A stretch of DNA of 64,000 nt from contig JANWYD010000011.1 of the NCBI GenBank assembly GCA_025057155.1, positions 1 through 64,000 on the forward strand, written 5' to 3'. Of this stretch, positions 34,383 to 42,440 are shown in pieces. The number at the start of each line of letters is the position of its first letter. The stretch's first letter is position 1. The DNA comes from Chloroflexaceae bacterium. Lineage in GTDB: Bacteria > Chloroflexota > Chloroflexia > Chloroflexales > Chloroflexaceae. The position numbers and the translations under genes were made by a program. A model generated the notes under the pieces. The model made no database searches and was not told the DNA's origin. It saw nothing but the letters and a program-made list of their open reading frames with translations.

Positions 34383-34598
34383 CCGTATCTTCGCTTTCCC
34401 GGCCCCTTTCCTGCGGCAGGATTGTGGGCAGGTCCGGTTTCCCCGTTGTTGCCGAGACGCTCTGCGGCTGAACCGCACAGCACCGGGAAGGCGCAATCCT
34501 GCTTTTGAGAGGGACCGCCCTCCCAAAACCGCACTTAGGAGTTTTTACCATCAGGAACGGAAGTTTGAGCGGCATGGTAGCACGAGCTCCATGACCCG

Positions 34599-35885
34599 TC
34601 AAGGTTGCTGCCGGCTGGCTGCCGCCTCCAGCACCCGTTCCAGCGCCCGAGCCAGTTGAGCGTCGGGGCCTGCGCGCAACGCCGCTGCAGACAGCCTTGC
34701 CGCTTCGGATGGCGAGAGGGGCGCCACCTCGTCGCCGAGCACAACCAGTTCGTCAGGCTCGATGCCCTGGCCGCGTATAGTGCGTTCGTCGGGGGTGAGC
34801 CACTGCTGGGTGCCCAGCAGCAGGCGGCTCCCGTCGCTCAGGCGGTACGGCGTCAACACGGTGCCCGTGCCGAAGGTCGTCTCGCCGATCAACACGGCCC
34901 GTCCTGCCGCCTGCAAGGCCCCTGCCACGATCTCGGCGGAACTGGCCGAGTTCTCGTTAACCAGCACCACCAGCGGCAGATCGAGGGCCGCGCCGCCGCG
35001 GCGCGCCCTGGTGACTTTGCGTTCTCCCTGGCGATTCTCCTCGATCAGCACCGTTGTGCCCTCGGGCAAGAACTGGCTGGCCACCTCGACGGCTTGATCG
35101 AGTAGACCGCCGGGATTGTTGCGCAGATCCAGGATGATAGCCCGCGCGCCCTGCCGCCGCGCGTCCGCAAGCGCCTCGCGCAGTTCTTTGCCCGTGTCGT
35201 CGTCGAAGGAGCTCAGGCGGATCAAGGCGACGTCATCGGGCAGCATGCGCCAGTTGACGCTTGGCACCACCACCTGTGCCCGCACGACGGTCACTTCCAC
35301 CGGAACGGTTTCGCCAGGATGCACCACCCGCAGGGTCACGCTGGTGCCCCCAGGGCCGCGCACCTTCGCGCGCAACTCGTCAACCGACCAGCCGGTGGTC
35401 GGCTCGCCGTTGACTGCCAGAATGACGTCGCCGGCGCGCAGGCCGGCTTGCTCAGCAGGCGAGCCTTCGATCGGCGCGACGATGATCGTCCGCCCGTTTC
35501 GCACGTCAATATAGGCCCCGATGCCCTCGAACGATCCGCGGAGCGTCTCTTCCCACTGCCGGGCTTCTTCGGCGCTGAGAAAGCGTGTGTGGCCGTTGTC
35601 GCCCAGACTGTCGAGCATCCCGTTGACCGCCCCGGAAGTCATCTCGCTCGGATCGATCGCCTCTGGATCCACGAAACGCTTGCTTGCCAGTTCCCAGGCT
35701 TCCCAGAAGACCGAAAATTGTTTGCACACCTCCGGGCTTTCCGGACACGCAGCCGGAGAACGGTTGAGGCGGTAGCCGGCATACATCCCGCCGCCGATGC
35801 CGCCGATCAAGGTCAGACTCAGCAACATGCTAACTGCCCAGAGGGGGATCCGGGCGCGCGTCCAGTTCAGTAGTGCATTCTTCAT
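34599..35885 (-). CDS. S41-family (CtpA-like) peptidase homologue lacking the catalytic lysine
   Basis: A 428-residue exported protein: membrane anchor (about 15-37), helical region with LDSLGDNGHTRF, PDZ domain (about 110-200, GSPAEQAGLRAGDVI), then the S41 core. The serine region NENSASSAEIVAGAL is intact (S315 aligns with the catalytic Ser of Prc). The following loop reads GETTFGTGTV, so T340 stands where CtpA/Prc proteins have the general-base lysine of TFGKG. It may use another base or be a non-proteolytic binder. The start is the ATG at 35885; a TTG eight codons upstream is possible. Orphan gene between the Dpp ATPases and the CCA enzyme. Confidence 0.85.
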   Translation of the reverse strand: MKNALLNWTRARIPLWAVSMLLSLTLIGGIGGGMYAGYRLNRSPAACPESPEVCKQFSVFWEAWELASKRFVDPEAIDPSEMTSGAVNGMLDSLGDNGHTRFLSAEEARQWEETLRGSFEGIGAYIDVRNGRTIIVAPIEGSPAEQAGLRAGDVILAVNGEPTTGWSVDELRAKVRGPGGTSVTLRVVHPGETVPVEVTVVRAQVVVPSVNWRMLPDDVALIRLSSFDDDTGKELREALADARRQGARAIILDLRNNPGGLLDQAVEVASQFLPEGTTVLIEENRQGERKVTRARRGGAALDLPLVVLVNENSASSAEIVAGALQAAGRAVLIGETTFGTGTVLTPYRLSDGSRLLLGTQQWLTPDERTIRGQGIEPDELVVLGDEVAPLSPSEAARLSAAALRAGPDAQLARALERVLEAAASRQQP

Positions 35886-35941
35886 TGTGTCCGTTACATC
35901 TAGTTTCAAGGGGTGTCAGGCGCCCTGGCGCCGGGTGCAAG

Positions 35942-35962
35942 GTGGGGAAACGGGGTTTCCTC
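35942..35962. repeat. GGGGAAAC-type palindromic repeat
   Basis: GTGGGGAAACGGGG then TTTCCTCC, followed near 35998 by GGAACCTGGAAGGTTGCC, a degenerate form of the GCAACC hairpin. It occupies the spacer between the CCA-type gene and the S41 gene. Confidence 0.65.
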
Positions 35963-36027
35963 CGTGCCGCGAGGCAAGGTTGTAGCCGTAGGGGAACCTG
36001 GAAGGTTGCCCTGGATTTACCCCCGTC

Positions 36028-37347
36028 TCACGCGCCGAGCGTTCCTTGCCCACGGCGCCGCACCCAGTCTTCGGCCTCTTCGCGGGTGCTGATCTCGCCA
36101 TCGAGGGCGGCGGCGCGCAGCGCCTCCAGCGTTCGGCCGAGCAGCGGGCCGGGCGTGATGCCCAGGCGCTGTAGATCGTTGCCGTTTAGCGGCGGGCGCA
36201 TCGTCCGCAGCTCGCGGAGATAGCGGGCGGTCATTGCCGCGGCTGCCGGCTCAGCGTAGTGGAGCGCCGTAATCGCGGCGACGCTGAAGGGCCGCAGCAG
36301 GCGGTCAAGGCCGCTGTTCGGCAGATCGGGCGTTAGCAGCGGCGCCGTCGCGCGCAGGACGGGGAGTTGCCGCAGCAGCTCGGCGGCCTCTACCGGCAAG
36401 GGGTAGCGCGCGGCGATGGCCGTCAGCCCTTCGGCGTCGAGATCGTACAGCAGCAGCCCGGCCCAGACGAGCGGCCCGCCCGCCAGCGCGTCACCGGGCG
36501 CATCGGCCAGCCGAGCGCACCGCGCCGACAGCGCCTCGCTCCAGGCCAGGCCGGGGATGACCTGAGGCGTCACCTCCCAGGCGTCGGCCAGGCGCACCGT
36601 CTCGTCAGGGCGCGGCTCTTCCAGGCACAGGCAGAGTTCGGCCAGAATGCGCTCATTGCTCACCAGGCGCAGATACCCTGCTCGCAGGGCCTCCTGGATC
36701 TGCGCCGCAGTGGCCGGGTCCGGGCGCAGGCCCAGCCGGGCGGCCAGACGCACGCCGCGCAGCATGCGCGTTGGATCGTCCCGCAGGCTGTGCTCGTGGA
36801 GCAGCCGCAGGCGGCCTGTAACCAGGTCGGCGCGGCCTCCGCAGGGATCGAGCAAGCGCCCGGCGCGCACCTGCCCGTCTTCGGCGCGCAGCTCGATTGC
36901 CAGCGCATTGACGCTGAAATCGCGCCGGTACAGGTCGTCCTCGATGGGGGCCGGAGCGACCTCTGGCAACGCGCCGGGCGACGGGTAGCGTTCGACGCGA
37001 CTGCTGGCCAGATCGAGGATCAGGGTCGCACCATTAGCCAGCACCTCCACGCTGGCGGTGCCGAAGGCGGCATGCGCGGCGCGCAGCCGCCCGCCAGTCT
37101 GCGCCGCCAGTTCATGCGCCAGCGCCAGCGCGTCTCCCTCTACCGCCAGATCAACGTCGCGGCCCGGTGGCGCCTGGCACAACAGATCGCGCACCACGCC
37201 TCCCACCAGCCAGAGCCGGGCCTGCTGAGCTTCGGCCAGGCTCGCCGCCCGGGCCAGGATGGCTCGGAGATCGAGCGGAAGCCGGGCAAGCAGCGCCTCC
37301 GGCGGAGCGTGCATATTCTTGACAGCCGCTGCCATCAATGGTAGCAT
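36028..37347 (-). CDS. cca: CCA-adding enzyme / poly(A) polymerase family protein
   Basis: A 439-residue class II nucleotidyltransferase that would add or repair CCA at tRNA 3' ends. Motifs in order: LVGGVVRDLL (about 47-56), metal-binding GRDVDLAVEGDA, RRDFSVNALAIEL, DDPTRMLRGVRLAARLGL (about 190-207), and the neck helix ERILAEL. Several tRNAs here already encode CCA, so repair is the likely job; a poly(A) polymerase role cannot be excluded. The ATG at 37347 follows AGGTG at 4 nt; ATGs at codons 5 and 12 are alternatives. Divergent from tRNA-Val, whose -10 box overlaps this start codon. Confidence 0.9.
   Translation of the reverse strand: MLPLMAAAVKNMHAPPEALLARLPLDLRAILARAASLAEAQQARLWLVGGVVRDLLCQAPPGRDVDLAVEGDALALAHELAAQTGGRLRAAHAAFGTASVEVLANGATLILDLASSRVERYPSPGALPEVAPAPIEDDLYRRDFSVNALAIELRAEDGQVRAGRLLDPCGGRADLVTGRLRLLHEHSLRDDPTRMLRGVRLAARLGLRPDPATAAQIQEALRAGYLRLVSNERILAELCLCLEEPRPDETVRLADAWEVTPQVIPGLAWSEALSARCARLADAPGDALAGGPLVWAGLLLYDLDAEGLTAIAARYPLPVEAAELLRQLPVLRATAPLLTPDLPNSGLDRLLRPFSVAAITALHYAEPAAAAMTARYLRELRTMRPPLNGNDLQRLGITPGPLLGRTLEALRAAALDGEISTREEAEDWVRRRGQGTLGA
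37319..37347 (+). promoter_or_regulatory. Promoter of tRNA-Val
   Basis: TTGACA (37319-37324) and TAGCAT (37342-37347) are exactly 17 nt apart. It lies within the first codons of the divergent CCA-enzyme gene. Confidence 0.65.
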
Positions 37348-37358
37348 AACACCTGAGC

Positions 37359-37435
37359 GGGCGATTAGCTCAGTTGGTTAGAGCGCCACGTTGACATCGT
37401 GGAGGTCAGTGGTTCGAATCCACTATCGCCCACCA
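37359..37435 (+). tRNA. tRNA-Val (anticodon GAC)
   Basis: A 77-nt cloverleaf. Acceptor GGGCGAT pairs with ATCGCCC, the D-loop is AGCTCAGTTGGTTAGAGC, anticodon stem CCACG/CGTGG encloses TTGACAT giving anticodon GAC, and the T-arm is GGTTCGAATCC. CCA is encoded. Confidence 0.95.
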
Positions 37436-37455
37436 GCATTGTATCACCTGTTTTG

Positions 37456-38520
37456 GTGCGTCCCCCGTCTTCTTCCGGTCACCCGCCATTATATCCGGAT
37501 ACGCCCTTGTTCTTCCGCAGGCCCGTTACGGTTGTTGCTCTGGCGATTGCCGGGGTCATAGCTGCCGTGTGGTTGGGCAAGACGCCGTTGCGGGCCGCCG
37601 ACCCTGTGCCCGTCGCCTGTCCAAACGGGCAGACGGTCTTTCTCGAAGGACAGGCGCCCCCGTCTGCGGCGTTGCTGGTCATCCTGGGCGAGCGCCCGGT
37701 TGGCGGCGGCGCAGCCGATCGCAACGGGTTCTACCGCATTCCCTTGCGTGCCAACGAGCGCCCCGGCGTGTACTCCGTCGAGGTGCGGCTGCGCGGCTCG
37801 CGCGCCGTTGTCGCCCGCTTTACCTGCTTCGTTGATGTGCCGCTTGAGAGCGCGCCAGAGCCCCCCACCTTGCCCGCCCCCGCTGCAACCTCGATCACCC
37901 GCGTCCCGCTTCCCACCAACACGGTGGCCTCAGGAACCACGCCCATCCCCACTGCGACCCCGATCACTCGCGTCCCGCTTCCCACCGACACGGCGGCCCC
38001 GGCTACTTCGCCACTTCCTGTCATCACCCCCATACCGGAACGGACGGTGGCGCCATCGCCTACCGCTGCCACGACAGGCAGCCCGGTCGCTACATCCATC
38101 GCCGGCCCCACCGCGACGCCCGGCCCTACCGCGACGCCTGGCCCTACCACAACGGTCGTGGCGACGCCCATCCCCAACGCCAACTCCGTCCGGATCATCA
38201 ATGTTGTGCTGCGCACCGCAACCACGCCCAGCCGCGTGGTTGAGTATGTTGAGCTGCGCAATACCACCACCCGGGCAATTAACATGACCGGCTGGCGCCT
38301 GCTCAACGCCAATCGTAGCGATGTTCCGCCCTACGTCTTTCCACAGTTTGTAATTGAACCTGCTGACACCATTAATGTCTACAGCGCCATTGATGAGGAT
38401 GACCCGGAGCTTGGCGAGTTTTACTGGAATCGCACCGATGTCTGGCGGGTTGGCGATCGGGCCGAACTGCGCGACGCTTCGGACCGCCTGATCAGCTTTC
38501 TGATTGTTAGCGCCAGTTGA
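37456..38520 (+). CDS. Membrane-anchored lamin-tail-domain protein with Pro/Thr linker
   Basis: About 354 residues. A hydrophobic segment (TVVALAIAGVIAAVWLG) is an uncleaved anchor or signal. A small beta domain (CPNGQTVFLEGQAPPSAALLVILGE to about 110) is followed by a 120-residue linker of Thr/Pro/Ala with repeats such as ITRVPLPT. The C-terminal 100 residues (EYVELRNTTTRAINMTGWRLLN) form a lamin-tail domain, common in extracellular bacterial proteins. The start is uncertain: the GTG at 37456 avoids the tRNA, whereas an in-frame GTG at 37399 would lie inside it. No ribosome site stands out. Function probably cell-surface attachment or display. Confidence 0.7.
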   Translation: MRPPSSSGHPPLYPDTPLFFRRPVTVVALAIAGVIAAVWLGKTPLRAADPVPVACPNGQTVFLEGQAPPSAALLVILGERPVGGGAADRNGFYRIPLRANERPGVYSVEVRLRGSRAVVARFTCFVDVPLESAPEPPTLPAPAATSITRVPLPTNTVASGTTPIPTATPITRVPLPTDTAAPATSPLPVITPIPERTVAPSPTAATTGSPVATSIAGPTATPGPTATPGPTTTVVATPIPNANSVRIINVVLRTATTPSRVVEYVELRNTTTRAINMTGWRLLNANRSDVPPYVFPQFVIEPADTINVYSAIDEDDPELGEFYWNRTDVWRVGDRAELRDASDRLISFLIVSAS

Positions 38521-38740
38521 TGGCGTAGACCGGCGTCTGTGGTAAGATGCACAGTATATAAGGCATAGTCCAGAATCCCTTGGCGGTCTGGCCTCGCCTT
38601 CGTATTTCCACACCTCCGCACCTCCGCACCTCTACACCTCCACACCTCCACAGACCGGTTATGAGGAGCCGTGGAGCAACTCGTAAGCTGGACCGTCCGG
38701 GTCTGAAACATGCCCGGAACATACATTGCCCGGAGACGCC

Positions 38741-39706
38741 ATGCGCATCTTTATCACCGGAATTACCGGACCGGTTGGCAGTTTCCTTGCCGACTATCTG
38801 CTGACCATCCCCGATCTCGAAATCCATGCCTTTAAGCGCTGGCGCAGCGACCCCCGCCCGATCGCTCACCTGCTGGGGCGCATCGTTATCCACGAAGGCG
38901 ACATCGAGGACCCCTTCTCGCTCACGCGGGCAGTTGCCGCCGCCGCGCCGGAGCGCATCTTCCACCTCGCCGCTCAGAGCTACCCCAGCGCCTCCTGGGA
39001 CGCGCCGATTCATACCCTGCGGGTGAATCTCGAGGGCACCATCAACCTGCTCGAAGCGGCTCGCCGCCATGCCCCCGATGCGCGTATCCACATCGCCGGG
39101 ACCAGCGCCCAGTACGGCATGGTGCGACCCGAGGCGACGCCGATCGCTGAGAGCCACCCGATGCGTCCCGCCAGTCCTTACGGGGTGAGCAAGGTTGCCG
39201 CCGAACTGGCCGGTCTCTACTACCACGACACCTATGGTCTCCACGTCGTGGTCACTCGCTCGTTCAACCACGTTGGCCCGCACCAGGGCGACCGTTGCTC
39301 GATCCAGACCTTCTGCCAGCAGATGGCCGCTGCCGAACTTGGCCTTCAGGAGCCGGTGATCCATGTCGGCAACCTGGCGCCGCTCCGGGATTTTACCCAT
39401 ACCCGCGACGTCGCTCGCGCCCTCTGGCTGCTGCTGGAACGCAGCGTCCCCGGCGAGGTCTACAACCTGTGCTCCGGGCGGGCCACCCGTATCGGCGACA
39501 TCGTGCAACTGGTGGTGCAGCGGGGCCGCGTGCCGGTGGAGGTGCGGGTTGACCCCGCCCGCCTCCGCCCTGCCGATGAGCCGGTGCTGGTGGGCGATAA
39601 CAGCAAACTGCGCGCCGTCACCGGGTGGGCGCCATCCATTGATGTGCCCGCGATGGTGGACGAATTGCTCGACTACTGGCGGGCGCGCCTGCGCGCCGAG
39701 CGGTGA
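38741..39706 (+). CDS. NAD-dependent epimerase/dehydratase (GDP-mannose dehydratase/RMD-like)
   Basis: A 321-residue extended SDR. The NAD motif is TGITGPVGSFL (7-17), the catalytic tyrosine lies in SPYGVSKVAAE (about 150), and NHVGPHQGDR, RDFTHTRDVARAL and LRPADEPVLVGDNSKL are typical of GDP-4-keto-6-deoxymannose reductases and their GDP-mannose dehydratase relatives. It probably makes a deoxy-sugar nucleotide for surface glycans, fitting the many glycosyltransferases around. The chosen ATG follows CGGAGA. It abuts rsmI with a 3-nt gap. Choice between dehydratase and reductase is not settled. Confidence 0.85.
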   Translation: MRIFITGITGPVGSFLADYLLTIPDLEIHAFKRWRSDPRPIAHLLGRIVIHEGDIEDPFSLTRAVAAAAPERIFHLAAQSYPSASWDAPIHTLRVNLEGTINLLEAARRHAPDARIHIAGTSAQYGMVRPEATPIAESHPMRPASPYGVSKVAAELAGLYYHDTYGLHVVVTRSFNHVGPHQGDRCSIQTFCQQMAAAELGLQEPVIHVGNLAPLRDFTHTRDVARALWLLLERSVPGEVYNLCSGRATRIGDIVQLVVQRGRVPVEVRVDPARLRPADEPVLVGDNSKLRAVTGWAPSIDVPAMVDELLDYWRARLRAER

Positions 39707-39709
39707 GCC

Positions 39710-40588
39710 GTGGGTACCCTGTTTCTCGTTGCTACGCCGATTGGTAATCTGGAAGACATCACCCTGCGCGCCCTGCGCGTGCTCCGCGAGGCGCGCCTGA
39801 TCGCCGCCGAGGACACCCGCCATACTCGTCGGCTGCTCGACCACTACGCCATCACTACCCCGTGCATCTCCTACCATGAGCACAACAAACTCGTCCGGCT
39901 CGACGCTATTCTGGAGACCCTGGCCGTAGGCGACGTGGCTCTCGTCTCCGATGCCGGCACACCCGCCATCTCCGATCCTGGCGTCGAGCTGGTGCAGGCC
40001 TGCATCGCGGCGGGTTTCCCTGTGTCACCCGTGCCTGGCCCCTCGGCGCTTCTGGCCGCGCTCGTCGCTTCGGGTCTGCCTACTGACCGTTTCGCCTACG
40101 TGGGCTTTTTACCCCGCCGGAGTGCCGAGCGCCGGCAACTCCTCTCCGAACTGGCCAGCCTGACGCTCACCATCGTCTGCTTCGAGGCGCCTCATCGCCT
40201 GCTCGAGGCGCTGCAAGATATTCTGGCCGTTCTCGGAGACCGGCGCATCGTGGTCGCTAATGATCTGACCAAGCGCTTCGAGGAGTTCCGGCGTGGGGCC
40301 GTCAGCGAGATGGTGGAGCACTTCAGCCTGCAACGCCCCCGTGGCGAGTATACCCTGGTGATCGAGGGGCTGGTTCCCGGCGGCGAGCGCAAACGCGAGC
40401 GCTATCGCCTGCGGGTGCAACCCGCGACTGAAACGCCGCCGAGCGAAGCCGAGATCGCGCAGCGGTTGCGGCAGTTGCGCGACCAGGGTTATGCCGGCAG
40501 CCTGGCGGCCCGTCTCGTAGCCCGCGAACTCGGCCTGCACAAGAGCGCAGTCTACCAGGTGTGGTTGAGACTGGAGCAAGAAAACTAG
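39710..40588 (+). CDS. rsmI: 16S rRNA (cytidine-1402-2'-O)-methyltransferase RsmI
   Basis: A 292-residue SAM-dependent tetrapyrrole-methylase-fold enzyme. It begins GTLFLVATPIGNLEDITLRA at a GTG start and has SDAGTPAISDPG (about 80-91), VPGPSALLAAL and FVGFLP-like FAYVGFLPRRSAERR, all RsmI marks. The C-terminal 50 residues form the helical RsmI domain (QRLRQLRDQGYAGSLAARLVARELG). It methylates the 2'-O of C1402 in the decoding centre. The GTG lies 3 nt after the upstream stop, so translational coupling is likely. Confidence 0.94.
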   Translation: MGTLFLVATPIGNLEDITLRALRVLREARLIAAEDTRHTRRLLDHYAITTPCISYHEHNKLVRLDAILETLAVGDVALVSDAGTPAISDPGVELVQACIAAGFPVSPVPGPSALLAALVASGLPTDRFAYVGFLPRRSAERRQLLSELASLTLTIVCFEAPHRLLEALQDILAVLGDRRIVVANDLTKRFEEFRRGAVSEMVEHFSLQRPRGEYTLVIEGLVPGGERKRERYRLRVQPATETPPSEAEIAQRLRQLRDQGYAGSLAARLVARELGLHKSAVYQVWLRLEQEN

Positions 40589-40666
40589 GAAGGCATGCGT
40601 TTGCTGCGCCAACCTCGACAGGAGCGGCAGGCAGGATCACCCTCGCCCGCTTTGCAGAACCGGCCG

Positions 40667-41560
40667 CTATTCGGCCAACCCCAGCCCCACATACGCCGCG
40701 CGCAGTCGAGCGACTTCTTCGTCGGGCAGAGGGAGCAGCGGCAGCCGCACACAGGTTTCGGGCAGGTCGCTCGTCCATGGCAGGGCTGCTTTCAGCGCGG
40801 GCGGAGTGTTAACCGGATCGATCAGCGCGCGCAGAGTGTCGAGGCGCTTCTGCGCCGCCGCAACATCGCCGCCGCTGTAATGAGCATCGTAGATGGCCCG
40901 CGTCAGGCGCGGAAAGGCGCTGGAGAGGGCGCTGATGGCCCCCGCCGCGCCACCCGACAGGGCCTGGCCGATCAGGCTATCGCTCCCGGTGAAGATCCGC
41001 AGGCGCGGAAAGCGCGTGATGAGCATCTGCGCGTGGTCCCAATCCCCGCTGCTGTCCTTGATCCCGTAAAACCGGTCGGGGTGGCTCTCCAGCAAGCCCT
41101 CGATAATTGACGTCGTGATTGGCACGCCGGTCATCTGCGGAATGTGGTAGAGCATCAGGCGCGCGCCGGGTGGCAACGTATCGGCGAGGGCGCGGAAGTA
41201 GGCCAGAACGCCCCGCTCGTCTGGTCCTTTGATGTAGAATGGCGGCATCACCAGTACGGCATCAGCGCCCTGGCTCAACGCATGATCGCTCAGCGCGATG
41301 GTGTCGGTCAGCGCTGCGCAGCCCGTGCCGGCAATGACTGCAAGCCCCCCGCGATGCGCCAGCACGATCTCGAGGACGCGCTTCCGTTCGGCCACGCTCA
41401 TCGAAGGCCCCTCTCCGGTCGTGCCCAGCGCCAGCACCCCGTGCAGCCCGCTGTCCTCGAGAAAACGCATATACCTCGGCAGCCACTCGTAATCCACCGG
41501 TCCAACATCGCTGGTGAACGGGGTGAGCATAGCGCTGATAATGCCCCCTGGCTCGGCCAT
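40667..41560 (-). CDS. DapA/NAL-superfamily aldolase
   Basis: A 297-residue class I aldolase of the dihydrodipicolinate synthase/N-acetylneuraminate lyase superfamily. GTTGEGPSM (about 45-53) is the pyruvate-carboxylate loop, Y137 lies in LMLYHIPQMTG, and the Schiff-base lysine in FYGIKDSSGD (about 165). The Arg expected in dihydrodipicolinate synthases after YHIP-type motifs is not evident, and the lysine route here does not need DapA, so a sugar-acid aldolase is more likely. RBS is AAGGAG. It may belong with the BtpA and PfkB genes upstream, although an 880-nt repeat-filled gap intervenes. Confidence 0.8.
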   Translation of the reverse strand: MAEPGGIISAMLTPFTSDVGPVDYEWLPRYMRFLEDSGLHGVLALGTTGEGPSMSVAERKRVLEIVLAHRGGLAVIAGTGCAALTDTIALSDHALSQGADAVLVMPPFYIKGPDERGVLAYFRALADTLPPGARLMLYHIPQMTGVPITTSIIEGLLESHPDRFYGIKDSSGDWDHAQMLITRFPRLRIFTGSDSLIGQALSGGAAGAISALSSAFPRLTRAIYDAHYSGGDVAAAQKRLDTLRALIDPVNTPPALKAALPWTSDLPETCVRLPLLPLPDEEVARLRAAYVGLGLAE

Positions 41561-41637
41561 GGTTTGCTCCTTATACGAAAGGCGCGGATTCTCTTGCTAC
41601 TGTACCACGTTTCCTGATACACGGCGCGAAAAGACCA

Positions 41638-41659
41638 ACCCCCGGCCCGCGCCGGGGGT
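41638..41659. terminator. GC hairpin usable in both directions
   Basis: ACCCCCGGC pairs with GCCGGGGGT over a 4-nt loop. A T-run follows on the minus strand (TGGTCTTTT) and another after a short gap on the plus strand (GCTGTTTT). On the minus strand it lies 78 nt before the aldolase start, where it could end upstream transcription or attenuate. Confidence 0.5.
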
Positions 41660-42030
41660 CGGATCGCTGTTTTCCGCGTCGATCAGAGCACGTGCGTAGC
41701 AACGTACTGGTCTATGGGCGTGTAGTGCGGCTGAACCTCTGCTGCGCCGTTGTGCCGGGAAGGTACTGCGATGTGGCGCAACTACAGCGGCTCAGTTGGA
41801 CCGACCGGAGAAACAGTTATGAGCGATGGGTTGTAACGTTGGCTGGAATGCTCGCTCACGCAACTACTATAGCACCAGACAGGCGCCGCGCCAATGAGGC
41901 ATGAGTAGGGCCAGGGGCGCTCCAGAGGTACCAGTGATGTCTCCCACCGTGGTACCAGCCAGGTGTAACATTTTGGATTGCCGTTTATGGCGCCTGCGGA
42001 GACTTCGCGATGGTGCGCATATACGCTTAT

Positions 42031-42170
42031 TACTCTATGAACGAAGTTTTTCGGCAACTCCGCCCCCTTGCCAACCCTCCCCCGCCGGGGGAGGGAGTCC
42101 GGCTCCTCCCCCCGACGGGGGGAGGCTGGGAGGGGGGCGGAAATGCCAGGAAACTTCGTTCGCAGACTAC
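42031..42170. mobile_element. About 140-bp terminal-inverted-repeat element, copy 3
   Basis: Left end TATGAACGAAGTTTTTC and right end AAACTTCGTTCGCAGACTAC form inverted repeats. The core of CCTCCCCC/GGGGGAGG stems resembles copy 1. It is directly followed by copy 4. The surrounding gene-free stretch 41561-42440 has no supported gene; it contains the hairpin at 41638, about 350 nt of unremarkable spacer, these two elements and a further repeat. Confidence 0.65.
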
Positions 42171-42173
42171 CAG

Positions 42174-42315
42174 GTAGTCTGTGCATTAAGTTTTCTGGTA
42201 TTTCGCTCGCCCTGTCATGCTGAGCGAAGCGAAGCATCTTCCGCCTCCTGGTGCGGTAGACCCCTCGCTCCGCTCGAGGTGACAAACACCGGGAAACTTA
42301 CTTTACAGACTACTT
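42174..42315. mobile_element. 142-bp terminal-inverted-repeat element, copy 4
   Basis: GTAGTCTGTGCATTAAGTTTTC at the left and AAACTTACTTTACAGACTAC at the right are inverted repeats. The core carries the widespread GCTGAGCGAAGCGAAGCATC palindromic repeat and a CCTCGCTCCGCTCGAGG hairpin, unlike copies 1 and 3. Confidence 0.62.
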
Positions 42316-42350
42316 ATGAACATTTAGTATGTATTCAGGTAGACCGGTGG

Positions 42351-42405
42351 GACGGCCCCCGAGCCTGTCGAAGGGCGCGTTCCACCGAAAGGCTCAGGGC
42401 GCAGA
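42351..42405. repeat. GAGCCTGTCGAAGGG-type intergenic repeat
   Basis: A version of a common bacterial repeat: GCCCCCGAGCCTGTCGAAGG on the left and AGGCTCAGGGCG on the right form a partial stem. Confidence 0.5.
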
Positions 42406-42440
42406 CGAGGCAAGATGCCGAATCTAAGGCTTAAAAATCA

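Noticed and set aside
38507-39883. 458-codon minus-strand frame opposite the SDR gene
   Set aside because: Spans the end of one gene, a spacer and the whole SDR in antisense; no recognisable domain.
41782-42285. 167-codon minus-strand frame containing MLRFAQHD
   Set aside because: This peptide string is a well-known by-product of the GAGCGAAGCGAAGC intergenic repeat; the frame is made of repeat elements.
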